A stretch of 28,499 bases of DNA. Source: a virus. The notes under the pieces were generated by a model. The model searched no databases and was not told the origin of the DNA. It was given only the letters and a program-made list of their open reading frames with translations. The stretch lies in IMG/VR virus record IMGVR_UViG_3300009130_000105, positions 1 to 28,499 of that record; one strand, written 5' to 3'. Below are positions 15,553 through 23,623 of this stretch, one piece after another; position 1 is the stretch's first letter; every line of letters begins with the position of its first letter. Both the position numbers and the translations under genes were made by a program.

Positions 15553-15568
15553 AAATAAATATTATGGA
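15549..15568 (+). promoter_or_regulatory. Repeated translation leader, copy 3
   Basis: Same 20 bases as copies 1 and 2, spanning ATG 15564. Confidence 0.75.
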
Positions 15569-15785
15569 TAAAGAAAGATTTGAAAAAGATTTTAAACATT
15601 ACAAATCAGGCTTGGAAAAGAAGCTAAATAAAGATGAAGTCAACTTAATGTTGCATGCATATTGCATAGGGTATTGCGAAATGATTAATCATGTAAATGA
15701 AGATGTTGACGGGATGTATTTGGTTAACCCAGTATTGGAAAAAATAACAGAATTAAATCCATTGATAAAGCACAAGTTTGATTAA
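15564..15785 (+). CDS. 73-aa hypothetical protein
   Basis: Third ORF of the small unit. Lysine-rich helical start (ERFEKDFKHYKSGLEKKLNKDEV), then an aromatic/Cys part (LHAYCIGYCEM), and an acidic middle. Family not recognised. It has the shared leader and is followed by a G-free repeat and a terminator that closes the unit. Confidence 0.65.
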   Translation: MDKERFEKDFKHYKSGLEKKLNKDEVNLMLHAYCIGYCEMINHVNEDVDGMYLVNPVLEKITELNPLIKHKFD

Positions 15786-15799
15786 TTAAATCTAATAAA

Positions 15800-15817
15800 C
15801 TAAACAACAACCTAAAC
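15800..15817 (+). repeat. G-free 18-base repeat, copy 2
   Basis: Identical to 15535-15552. It lies between the stop of the third small ORF and the terminator, not before a gene, so it is not simply a translation leader. Confidence 0.7.
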
Positions 15818-15819
15818 CG

Positions 15820-15853
15820 AAAAGCCTAGTTATTAAGTTAGCTAGGTTTTTTT
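15820..15853 (+). terminator. Terminator closing the small-ORF unit
   Basis: Stem core CCTAG (15825-15829) / CTAGG (15842-15846), extended by A-T pairs outside it, with a run of seven T. A promoter -7 box follows three bases later. Confidence 0.75.
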
Positions 15854-15855
15854 AT

Positions 15856-15863
15856 TATCTTTG
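15856..15863 (+). promoter_or_regulatory. -7 promoter box for a nearly leaderless transcript
   Basis: TATCTTTG matches TAnnTTTG. No TTG lies at the expected -33 place. The next ATG is only four bases downstream, so transcription would begin at or beside the start codon. Confidence 0.45.
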
Positions 15864-15867
15864 GTTT

Positions 15868-16095
15868 ATGGTTATAGATTTACTAGATAGGCTGCATAAT
15901 TCAGGAGATTTGAAAGTTTTATTTAATTCCGGAGTTGTTTCGGGTAGTGTTATCGAGTGGCGAAAAATATACCATACTTACAAAGGTCGAATTAATCAAG
16001 GTGTGAAGAAAACTATTGCAGTCGAAGAAACTAGTGAGGTTCATTCTTGCACAATCGATCACGTTTTTAAGACGATTAGAAAAATGGAATCGTAG
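15868..16095 (+). CDS. Small HTH-like protein
   Basis: A 75-residue protein. Residues 48-74 (KKTIAVEETSEVHSCTIDHVFKTIRKME) fit a helix-turn-helix of the kind seen in Bacteroidota phage proteins of similar size (pattern A-ET-E-S-TV-IK). The N-terminal half is a helix plus polar segment. It stands alone after a terminator and just before the fibre genes, so it might control them. Confidence in the fold is moderate, and in the role low. Confidence 0.55.
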   Translation: MVIDLLDRLHNSGDLKVLFNSGVVSGSVIEWRKIYHTYKGRINQGVKKTIAVEETSEVHSCTIDHVFKTIRKMES

Positions 16096-16171
16096 GTTTC
16101 GATCAATTACAAATTTACTTTTTTTAAAAAAAATCATTACGTTAGAGCTTTATAATTCAAAGCTTTAAAAT

Positions 16172-16906
16172 ATGAAAATTTACGTCGCGGGCGGCTTTTT
16201 AGCCGTTGACAAAGAAGACCAAACCAGGGTTAAGTATATACCTAGTCAAGATACAGATTTTGACGATTTAGGGAATGGAGATTATTTAGTTTTAAATAAA
16301 CAAAGACCAGCTGAAAAATATAAGTTCAATTTTTCTAACTTAAAAGATAAAGACGGAAATCTTATTGGAAACGAAGCCGATGTTCTTGAATACTTAATAA
16401 CAACTGTAAATTTTAAACCAGCTTCGGGAGGTAGCGAGGCGGGATTTATGGATTATAATGATACCACTGGCACAGTATTATTAGCTGCTAATACTTGGAC
16501 TGACATACCTAATAACGGTCTAGGGGCATTTACAAATAAAACATATAAACCAGAAGGTATCACTGAGTTAATGGACGTTTCAACAGGTTATATAGATACA
16601 ACCGAAACCGAATTAGGAGAGACTATACTTATAAGAAATGATTATAAAGTAAATCCAAACACTAATAATGCACTTTTAGAATTTAGATACGAGTTAGGAA
16701 ACGGGGGAGGAATTTACACTCTCGAGAAAATTGTAGGTCGTTTAGATTCTGGAAGCGGTCAAGATTATAGATTCAGTTTAGAGCCTGACCTTATATACAT
16801 GGGTGACACAAATACAAAAGACAGTCCTATAAAGCTACAATTAAAGCTTTCAACAAACGGAACATTAACAAACGCGGGTAGCGCAATAACATTAATTAAG
16901 CGATGA
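16172..16906 (+). CDS. Tail-fibre/virion appendage protein
   Basis: A 244-residue protein. N-terminal part (about 1-75) begins KIYVAGGFLAVDKEDQTRVKYIP and includes LGNGDYLVLNKQ, a sequence style of Bacteroidota phage fibre bases. The C-terminal part (about 95-244) is strand-rich with ANTWTDIPNNGLGAFTNKTY, like a jelly-roll head. No enzyme motif. An AGCTTT/AAAGCT inverted repeat lies just before its start. The end overlaps the next gene (ATGA), which encodes the LamG-like protein, so both probably build one appendage. Confidence 0.6.
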   Translation: MKIYVAGGFLAVDKEDQTRVKYIPSQDTDFDDLGNGDYLVLNKQRPAEKYKFNFSNLKDKDGNLIGNEADVLEYLITTVNFKPASGGSEAGFMDYNDTTGTVLLAANTWTDIPNNGLGAFTNKTYKPEGITELMDVSTGYIDTTETELGETILIRNDYKVNPNTNNALLEFRYELGNGGGIYTLEKIVGRLDSGSGQDYRFSLEPDLIYMGDTNTKDSPIKLQLKLSTNGTLTNAGSAITLIKR

Positions 16907-18189
16907 GTATAAAAATATACAAAGATACAGCGGCAAACTCTATATTTATTGAAGATGCAAACGGGGCGCAATTTTTAAACAGTTTACAAGCTACAGTGCC
17001 AGTAGATAAAGTTGACATAAGAGACTTAGCAAGGCAAATAGATATTGTTTCTAATGCAGACCATACAGACTTTGTAGACGAAAATGACAGCCCATATACA
17101 GGGACGGCTATTGATGTTTGCAACCAGTTAAACGCTATTTTCCAAAGTTCGGGAACACCTACAGGAGAAGTGCCAGAAATTACAAGCCCATTAACAATTA
17201 GCAGTGTTGAAGGGGCTACTATTAATTATGAATTGACTGCAAATTACGGTGTTGGTTATGAGTGGGATTTGTCTAATGTTTCAGGAATTACCACTGTAGA
17301 AGGAAACCCCCGAAAGTTGATAGGCGGTTCATCTTTAGCGACTGGTACTTATAATATACCAGTAAAAGCGATAAATTATAACGGTGAAGACAGTGAAACA
17401 ATAGTATTGACGGTATCAACACCACCATTTGCAAATACTAAAAGTATTAACTTTTCCAATCAGGACTATTTAGGAGCGAACGCCTCACTTTTAAGCAACA
17501 CACTAGGAAGAGTTAGCAATGGTTCAGGCTCTTCTGATGCGTGGTCTATTTCTTTTTGGTACAAAGCAAGTACGAATACTCAGGGGCAAACAATATTTTA
17601 TTTTGGGGATAATGACGCGAATAATGGAGGCTATATACAATTAATGCAATTAAACAACGGAGGGCAAAAATCTTTAAGACTTCGTTATGGATCAAACAAT
17701 AACCGATTAAATATACAAACTGTTTTTGGAAGTATTACGCCTAACACTTGGCAGCATATACTTGTAACTTATGATGGTGGGACTACTGGATCTTCGAGCG
17801 GTTCTATAAGTGACTATTATAGTAGGTTTAAGATTTTTATAGATGGCTCTGTACAAACAACGAATAATAGTAATAATAACTACGGGTGGACTTCTGGAAT
17901 TGATGCCGACAACTTCAGGATAGGTAGGTTTACAAGTGGTAACTATATGAGAGATTGCAGAGTTGATGAGTTAGCGATTTTTGATAGTGACCAAAGTTCT
18001 AATATTTCAAGTATTTACAATGGGGGGAGTCCTTTTGACTTGTCTACTTTAACAACAGAGCCTAATCACTGGTGGAGAATGGGTGACGGTGACACCTACC
18101 CGAACTTACAAGACAACGGAACTTCTGCAAATTGTGTATTTGTTATGTATAACATGACTGCTGCAGATATTGTAAATGATGTGCCATAA
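16903..18189 (+). CDS. LamG/concanavalin-like receptor-binding protein
   Basis: A 428-residue modular protein. Residues 1-90 look like a virion-attachment part (SIKIYKDTAANSIFIEDANG). Residues about 92-173 form an Ig/PKD-like domain with GYEWDLSNVSG and a TYNIPVKAINYNGEDSETI end. Residues about 178-420 form a LamG-like lectin domain (SINFSNQDYLG, AWSISFWYKAS, TPNTWQHILVTYDGG, FKIFIDGSV, VDELAIFDSDQSS, PNHWWRMGDGD). Such domains bind sugars on the host surface, so this is the best candidate for host recognition. A terminator follows. Confidence 0.75.
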   Translation: MSIKIYKDTAANSIFIEDANGAQFLNSLQATVPVDKVDIRDLARQIDIVSNADHTDFVDENDSPYTGTAIDVCNQLNAIFQSSGTPTGEVPEITSPLTISSVEGATINYELTANYGVGYEWDLSNVSGITTVEGNPRKLIGGSSLATGTYNIPVKAINYNGEDSETIVLTVSTPPFANTKSINFSNQDYLGANASLLSNTLGRVSNGSGSSDAWSISFWYKASTNTQGQTIFYFGDNDANNGGYIQLMQLNNGGQKSLRLRYGSNNNRLNIQTVFGSITPNTWQHILVTYDGGTTGSSSGSISDYYSRFKIFIDGSVQTTNNSNNNYGWTSGIDADNFRIGRFTSGNYMRDCRVDELAIFDSDQSSNISSIYNGGSPFDLSTLTTEPNHWWRMGDGDTYPNLQDNGTSANCVFVMYNMTAADIVNDVP

Positions 18190-18205
18190 ATGAAACAAAT
18201 AAACG

Positions 18206-18244
18206 CCCTAGTACATGTAATTTAAAATGTGCTAGGGTTGTTTT
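18206..18244 (+). terminator. Terminator after the fibre genes
   Basis: Arms CCCTAGTACAT (18206-18216) / ATGTGCTAGGG (18227-18237) pair over 11 bases with one G-T wobble; a T-rich tail follows. It separates fibre from capsid genes. Confidence 0.7.
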
Positions 18245-18289
18245 AATTAACTATACATTTTTGAATACTTATTTAATAACCAAAATCTA

Positions 18290-18297
18290 TAATTTTG
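18290..18297 (+). promoter_or_regulatory. -7 promoter box before the capsid unit
   Basis: TAATTTTG matches TAnnTTTG. The nearest TTG upstream (18260-18262) is 27 bases away, too far for a normal -33. The ATG at 18303 is five bases downstream, so the transcript would be nearly leaderless. Confidence 0.4.
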
Positions 18298-18302
18298 AAA
18301 AT

Positions 18303-19415
18303 ATGATAGTAAACATCTATATTAAAGGTCAAATCGGAAATACTTTAGACGATAACGGCGAAATAATTACAAGGGGCGTTACGTTGCTTGATGTTGTTGA
18401 GCAAGTATATGCACACCCTCAAGAATCAATTAAACGTTTTGTTATAGATTCTCCAGGTGGATATGTTACAATCGGTAACGATATAGCAAATTTTATTGCT
18501 GAACTTCCAAACGCTCAAACTCACGGTGTTAATCAAGTGGCTTCAATAGCTACCAGAATTTTTTTAGCCGTTCCTAAAGAAAACAGAACAATTGAATCAG
18601 GGACAGAATTCATGATTCATAATCCTTGGGTTAGTGGTGCAATTGGCGACGCCGAAGAACTTTCTAAAATTGTTGAAAGCTTAGAAAAAGATGAAGCTGA
18701 TCTTGAGAGTTTTTATTCTAAAGCAACAGGGCTAGACAAAACAACATTAAGTACTTTAATGAGAGCCGAAACAACATTGACTCCTGAACAATGCGTTAAA
18801 TTTGGATTTGCTCAAAGTATTACACAAAAAGAATTATCGCCGATATTGGCACTTAATTATAATCAAAAACAAGAAATGAAGAAAGAAGAAAAAAATCTAC
18901 TTCAAAAATTGATTGCTAAAATTTCGGGAGAACCTGAAGTTAAGCAAAATGAAGACGGGCGCAATATTGTTGCTATTTCCGTACCTACTGACAATGGAAC
19001 AATTGAAAACGATCTTGAAGATATTCAAGTAAATGACATTGTTACGGTTGATGGTCAAGAAAACGCTTCTGGCACTTACACAACCGAAGAGGGTGTTATT
19101 TATGAAATCGTTGACGGTGCAGTTATTACTATCACTGAGCCAAACGGAGAAGAGGACGAAATGGCAGCTTTAAGAGCTGAAAACGAAAAGTTGAAAGCTG
19201 AAAACGAAAGTTTGGTTGAGGCTCACAAAGTAGAACTAGAAGAGAGAGACAAAAACACCGCTGAAATTACGGCAAAAGTTGAAGCTTTAGCTTTATTAAA
19301 ATCAGAGGGTGAAGTTGTAGCTCACAAACAAACTTTCCCAAAGAAAAAAGAGCTAGAAGGTGAGCCAAAAAGAAAAACTATTGCAGACGCCAAAAAAGCA
19401 ATGGGCAAAAATTAA
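18303..19415 (+). CDS. ClpP-type prohead protease fused to scaffold-like C-terminus
   Basis: A 370-residue protein. Residues 1-190 are a ClpP/S14-like protease: IDSPGGYV (48-55), active Ser81 in QVASIAT and His106 in MIHNP are present. Residues about 192-285 hold a basic stretch and a small beta domain (NDIVTVDGQENASGTYTTEE). Residues 287-345 form a Glu/Lys coiled coil (ALRAENEKLKAENESL), typical of internal scaffold. In-frame ATGs at 18876 (residue 192) and 19161 (residue 287) could start a separate scaffold, as in lambda C/Nu3. I chose ATG 18303 over TTG 18261. The capsid gene follows. Confidence 0.8.
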   Translation: MIVNIYIKGQIGNTLDDNGEIITRGVTLLDVVEQVYAHPQESIKRFVIDSPGGYVTIGNDIANFIAELPNAQTHGVNQVASIATRIFLAVPKENRTIESGTEFMIHNPWVSGAIGDAEELSKIVESLEKDEADLESFYSKATGLDKTTLSTLMRAETTLTPEQCVKFGFAQSITQKELSPILALNYNQKQEMKKEEKNLLQKLIAKISGEPEVKQNEDGRNIVAISVPTDNGTIENDLEDIQVNDIVTVDGQENASGTYTTEEGVIYEIVDGAVITITEPNGEEDEMAALRAENEKLKAENESLVEAHKVELEERDKNTAEITAKVEALALLKSEGEVVAHKQTFPKKKELEGEPKRKTIADAKKAMGKN

Positions 19416-19442
19416 TTTATAACTAAAAAAAAACAAAAAAAA

Positions 19443-20522
19443 ATGGCAACAACATTCAATCCAAATACAGCGGACTTTTCAAAGGAATTAGTACGCGAAG
19501 CTTCAGAGGCAATTTTCACTGAAGCTTATAGAAATGCTGCGGTTGCAGACATTCACGAAATTTACGAAGATGTTAAAGTAAACAAACAAATTGTTTTTGT
19601 TGGTGGTTTAACTACAATGCTAGGTAAAGGCTCTAATGATTGTAACTCTGATGTTTCTAACAACGCTATCCCAATGAGCCAAAAAGTATGGGCACCAGCG
19701 GACATTTCAGATAGACTTTCTTTTTGTTGGAAAGCATTAGAAGACACTTTTTGGGCTTACATCTTAAAAACTGGAGTTGATAAAGCTGATGTTTCTGAGA
19801 CTGAATTTATGGTTTTCATCGGTGAGCGTATTGAAGAGGCTTTACTTGAAATGATTTATAGAATCGCTCACTTTAATAACACGGCTGCGGATAACATTTC
19901 TAATGGTGGTGTTATTACAAATGGTGTGGATTTAGATTTCTTTAACAAAATCGACGGGCTTTGGACTCAAATATATGCTGCTGTCGCTACTAACCCAGAC
20001 CGTTTAACTTCTGGTTTAGACGCTAGGAATGGAGGCGCGTCTTATGCTGCTCAAAAATTTGATGCTACCGACACAACGAACATGGTTGTAACTGAGACGC
20101 TTGATAATATGACTTATGAAGCTGACGAAAGGTTAATGGGAAGATCTAACGTAATTATTACGACAACAAAATCTGTTGGTGATCAATACAAACGAGAATT
20201 GAAAAAAGCAAACAGAGCGTTTACTACTGAAAGAATTGAAAACGGAATTGAACAATTGATCGTTGACGGTTTAGAAGTTAGAATCTTTTCTTTATGGGAT
20301 AGAATTATTAAGGCTAACATGAACGACGGTTCAAGCTTGTTTTTACCTCACAGAGCTTTAATGACTGTTAAAGAAAACATTCCTTTAGGTACGGCTGATT
20401 CAGGTTCGTTTAATGATTACGATGTGTTTTACGATAAAACTGACAAATTAACTTACGTTGATATTGCAACAACTTTAGATTGTAAGTTGCTAGAAGAACA
20501 CTTATTCCAAGTAGCGTACTAA
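19443..20522 (+). CDS. Major capsid protein
   Basis: A 359-residue protein with A-rich leader, directly after the protease/scaffold gene and followed by its own terminator, as expected for an abundant product. The N-terminus (TADFSKELVREASEAIFTEAYRNA) and the regions DISDRLSFCWKALEDTFWAYIL and TLDCKLLEEHLFQVAY at the end resemble Bacteroidota phage major capsid proteins of the HK97 fold. No obvious protease cut site can be placed by eye. Confidence 0.8.
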   Translation: MATTFNPNTADFSKELVREASEAIFTEAYRNAAVADIHEIYEDVKVNKQIVFVGGLTTMLGKGSNDCNSDVSNNAIPMSQKVWAPADISDRLSFCWKALEDTFWAYILKTGVDKADVSETEFMVFIGERIEEALLEMIYRIAHFNNTAADNISNGGVITNGVDLDFFNKIDGLWTQIYAAVATNPDRLTSGLDARNGGASYAAQKFDATDTTNMVVTETLDNMTYEADERLMGRSNVIITTTKSVGDQYKRELKKANRAFTTERIENGIEQLIVDGLEVRIFSLWDRIIKANMNDGSSLFLPHRALMTVKENIPLGTADSGSFNDYDVFYDKTDKLTYVDIATTLDCKLLEEHLFQVAY

Positions 20523-20530
20523 AAATATTT

Positions 20531-20559
20531 AGAGGCGTTGAAATACACGCCTCTTTTTT
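20531..20559 (+). terminator. Terminator after the capsid gene
   Basis: Perfect 8-base stem AGAGGCGT (20531-20538) / ACGCCTCT (20547-20554), 8-base loop and a run of T to 20559. Confidence 0.85.
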
Positions 20560-20582
20560 ACTAACATTTAAAAACAAAAAAC

Positions 20583-21161
20583 ATGAGTTTATGCGGTGGC
20601 ATTAGTGCCGACAACCTTTCGAATTGTGATAATCCATTACAAGCGGGTACTGAAGATGAAATGCTCGTAATTAACAGAGAAGACATTGCCTCTATTACTG
20701 TTAATTCTACTGATAACGTTACTGTTGAGGATATAACATTAAAAACAGGAACAAAGGCTTTTATCATTGATGGTAAAAGAAATTCAATTGCGCCTAGTTT
20801 TGCAATGGTTCAAACTGGAGTCTTTAAAATGTTCGATCACATTGTTAATGCTAAAGGTTTTGATATTTCAGCCGATGCAAAGGCAGAAATGAACAACGTT
20901 AAAGAGGGTCGATATGTAATTTTAACCAAAAACTTTTATAGCGGTACTGATGGAAATTCAAAATTTGAGATTTACGGTATCACTACTGGATTAGAAGTTA
21001 CAGCGTTAACACGTAACCCTAACGACGATACTCAAGGTGCGTTTGATATTACTTTCGGTACTGATCTAAATAAGGAGCCAAAAGTTCCTGCGGCTTTGTT
21101 TATTACTGACGAGGCAACTACTAACGCGGTATGGGAGTCTCTGAAAGTTCCAGCGACTTAA
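20583..21161 (+). CDS. Probable major tail tube protein
   Basis: A 192-residue protein with SLCGGISADNLSNCDNPLQAG at its start (Cys4, Cys15), a strand-rich body (DIASITVNSTDNVTVEDITL), a helix near 75-98, then GRYVILTKNF and ITTGLEVTAL. This order resembles Bacteroidota phage tail tube proteins. It is flanked on both sides by terminators (20531 and 21186), so it may be expressed separately at a high level; no promoter is obvious. It could also be a capsid decoration protein. Confidence 0.5.
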   Translation: MSLCGGISADNLSNCDNPLQAGTEDEMLVINREDIASITVNSTDNVTVEDITLKTGTKAFIIDGKRNSIAPSFAMVQTGVFKMFDHIVNAKGFDISADAKAEMNNVKEGRYVILTKNFYSGTDGNSKFEIYGITTGLEVTALTRNPNDDTQGAFDITFGTDLNKEPKVPAALFITDEATTNAVWESLKVPAT

Positions 21162-21185
21162 TATTGAAAAATATTTTGTAATTTT

Positions 21186-21214
21186 AAAGGGTGTAAATAG
21201 TTGCACCCTTTTTT
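21186..21214 (+). terminator. Terminator after the tube gene
   Basis: Stem AAAGGGTG (21186-21193) / CACCCTTT (21204-21211), 10-base loop, T-run to 21214. The next ATG is only three bases on. Confidence 0.85.
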
Positions 21215-21217
21215 ATT

Positions 21218-21793
21218 ATGATAGATTTAAAAAACAAAGTATTATCTTTTGAATCGACAAAGGATATTTGGCGCAAAGATCACAATTCTAACGAATGGAA
21301 AGAAGCAAGTAAATTAAATTTATTTTTGTTTGGTATTCATTTAAACAATAAACCAAAATGCGAATGTTTAGAGGATTTATTTATATTAATAAAGTCGAAA
21401 AATATAAACGAAAAAATTAAGCTAAAAATGTCAAAAGAATTTATTTTAAAACCAAAAAAAGTACTTCAAACATCTATGTTCGGGGTTATTACTGAAGCTT
21501 CAAGCGATGAGGTTTGTATGAGATTATTAAACGCTTATCCGGTAAACTCAAAACATTTTAAAACTTTACCTGAAAATTGGGAAAAAAAATGTTCTGAATT
21601 TGTAGACGGTAAAAGAAAAAAATCAGAGAAAAAACAAGAAAATGAAAACATTGAGACTTTAGAAGCTGAAAATGATTCTGTTGATTTGGATTCAATGAAA
21701 CTTTCTCAATTAAAAAAATACATTGCTTCAAAAGAAGTTGCAATTCCTGAAGGTAACAAAGCGGCTCTTTTAGAATTTGCTAAAACTCTTTAA
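21218..21793 (+). CDS. Hypothetical head protein with a SAP/HeH-like C-terminus
   Basis: A 191-residue protein. Residues 1-125 have no known motif. A charged linker (about 128-150, Lys then Glu rich) leads to residues 155-190 (DSMKLSQLKKYIASKEVAIPEGNKAALLEFAKTL), a helix-extension-helix typical of SAP/HeH domains that bind nucleic acid or act as phage assembly modules. Lying just before the portal, it may be a neck or packaging-related protein. The start follows the terminator by three bases, so its transcript start is unclear. Confidence 0.5.
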   Translation: MIDLKNKVLSFESTKDIWRKDHNSNEWKEASKLNLFLFGIHLNNKPKCECLEDLFILIKSKNINEKIKLKMSKEFILKPKKVLQTSMFGVITEASSDEVCMRLLNAYPVNSKHFKTLPENWEKKCSEFVDGKRKKSEKKQENENIETLEAENDSVDLDSMKLSQLKKYIASKEVAIPEGNKAALLEFAKTL

Positions 21794-21797
21794 TTAA

Positions 21798-23096
21798 ATG
21801 GCTAAATCGGAATTAAAAACAGCGGACAATAGAATAAAAAACGTTGATGTAAAAAAATACAATGTTTTAGGGGCTGACTCGGACAATAATTATTTTGGTA
21901 GGATGGAAAATATACTCCATTCTTCAAACACTGGTATGTCATGCTATAATACATTTGTCCGTTTTGTAGTTGGTGAAGGTTTAGTCGATAAAGATTTTGG
22001 TAAATCTATAATAAATAGAAAAGGATTAACAGTTAATAAGCTTGTTAGAGCTATTGCAAAAAGTATCGGAAAAACTAACGGAATAGCTATACACGTTAAT
22101 TATAACGGTCTAGGTGAGAGTATTAATTTTACTCCGGTAAAATTTGGTTATTGCCGTTTAGGGATTAATGAAATGGCTGGAAAAATTGCTATTTACGACA
22201 ATTGGGACTATTCAAAGGCGAATAAAATAAATCCTAAAGATATAGTCTACTATGATCGTTATTCACCTCACTCAGTATTAAAGCAAGTTGATTCTATTGA
22301 ATTAGAAGAAGAAGAGCTAAAAACTTTAACCGAAGAACAACAAGAGGTTCGAAAGTGGAAAAAATACAACGGGCAAATTTTGTGGATTTCTCCAGACGGT
22401 TCTTATCCTTTAGCCCCTTTTGATGTAGTTGCCGAAGACATGCAAACTGAAGGGAACGTTTCAAGAACAAAAAGAACGGCTTCAGCTTCAAACTTTATGC
22501 CATCTCAAATAATGGTTGTTCCTAAATTTGAAGACAGTGACGAAGGAGATGAAGAAAGGGAAAACTTTTATGAAAATGTTGAGGAGTTCCAAGGTGACGA
22601 TGGTATAGGTTCTATTTTTGTTTTGGAAAGCGATTCTCCAGAATTAGAAATGAAGCTTGAAAAAGTAGACGTTCAAAATTATGATGGTATTCAAAAGTTT
22701 ACAGAAGAAACGGTTAAAGAAAACATTCGCGAAAATAGAATGGTTCCGGCTGCTTTACTTACGGATAAATCAAACAGTTTTAGCGGCGAACAGGTAAGGG
22801 TAGCAAAAGAATACTATAACGACATAACAACCGACGATAGAAATCAAATTTCTGAGGTTTTAGAGTTAATATTTAAAAACTACTATAAAAACATTAATGT
22901 TTCTAATGATTACACAATCGAGCCGTTAAAAACGTTTAATCCTTTAATTGAATATGCTAAAGAAATAAGAGAGGTTATTTCGGATCAATCACTTTCATTA
23001 TCTCAAAAACAATATGTTTTAATTAACTTGTATCACGTACCTGAAAAAATGGTTGATGAATTAATTGAAGCACCTTCAAATGATTTAATACAATGA
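21798..23096 (+). CDS. Portal protein
   Basis: A 432-residue protein. N-terminal helix and YFGRMENILHSSNTGMSCYNTFVRFVVGEG, then KLVRAIAKSIGKTNGIAIHVNY, and the C-terminal half GSIFVLESDSPELEMKLEKV, KFTEETVKENIRENRMVPAAL and SFSGEQVRVAKEYY fit phage portals (portal turn, stem and crown helices). It forms the 12-part ring through which terminase pumps DNA. Position after the capsid and about 16 kb from terL is unusual. The end overlaps the connector gene (ATGA). Confidence 0.8.
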   Translation: MAKSELKTADNRIKNVDVKKYNVLGADSDNNYFGRMENILHSSNTGMSCYNTFVRFVVGEGLVDKDFGKSIINRKGLTVNKLVRAIAKSIGKTNGIAIHVNYNGLGESINFTPVKFGYCRLGINEMAGKIAIYDNWDYSKANKINPKDIVYYDRYSPHSVLKQVDSIELEEEELKTLTEEQQEVRKWKKYNGQILWISPDGSYPLAPFDVVAEDMQTEGNVSRTKRTASASNFMPSQIMVVPKFEDSDEGDEERENFYENVEEFQGDDGIGSIFVLESDSPELEMKLEKVDVQNYDGIQKFTEETVKENIRENRMVPAALLTDKSNSFSGEQVRVAKEYYNDITTDDRNQISEVLELIFKNYYKNINVSNDYTIEPLKTFNPLIEYAKEIREVISDQSLSLSQKQYVLINLYHVPEKMVDELIEAPSNDLIQ

Positions 23097-23620
23097 CAAA
23101 ACTAATAACAGCCTCAGAAATCAGAGCTAGAAAAGGGTTATCAAATAATTTAAACGTTGACAAAGAATTGAATCCGCATATTAACGAGGCTCAAGATTTT
23201 GATTTAAAGCCGTGGATTGGGGTTTCTTTTTACTTAGATTTAATCGATAAGTTTGAATCAAGTTCAACCGATGCGGATTTTTTAGCATTAATGAACGGGG
23301 GCGTTTATACTTATGACGGCGATAAGTACGAAAACCCAGGCATTAAAAATGTTTTGATTTACTTATCATACGCTAGATATTCAGCTTTATCAAACGCCCA
23401 GAACACGCCGACTGGATTTGTACAAAAAACAAATCAATATAGTGAACCTATTTCCAACGCTCAATTAACTCGTATAATTAAACAAAATCAAAGCGGTGCA
23501 AACACATTGCAACAAAGGGTTGAGGATTTTCTAAATAGAAACGAGTCTAAATATCCACTTTGGAAAAATTGCAATAAAGGGAATAGAAAAAAATCAGTTA
23601 GAATCAAAAAAATAGGTTAA
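23093..23620 (+). CDS. Head-tail connector (DUF6712-like)
   Basis: A 175-residue, mainly helical protein with LITASEIRARKGLS at its start, INEAQDFDLKPWIGVSFYLDLID near 30-52, and VLIYLSYARYSAL near 87-99. This resembles the gp6-like adaptor family of Bacteroidota phages (DUF6712 as I recall it). It would sit beneath the portal. Basic C-terminal tail (KGNRKKSVRIKKIG). Confidence 0.65.
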   Translation: MTKLITASEIRARKGLSNNLNVDKELNPHINEAQDFDLKPWIGVSFYLDLIDKFESSSTDADFLALMNGGVYTYDGDKYENPGIKNVLIYLSYARYSALSNAQNTPTGFVQKTNQYSEPISNAQLTRIIKQNQSGANTLQQRVEDFLNRNESKYPLWKNCNKGNRKKSVRIKKIG

Positions 23621-23623
23621 GAA

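Noticed and set aside
18190-18225. Ten-codon ORF after the LamG gene
   Set aside because: It lies in the terminator hairpin and is too short to support.
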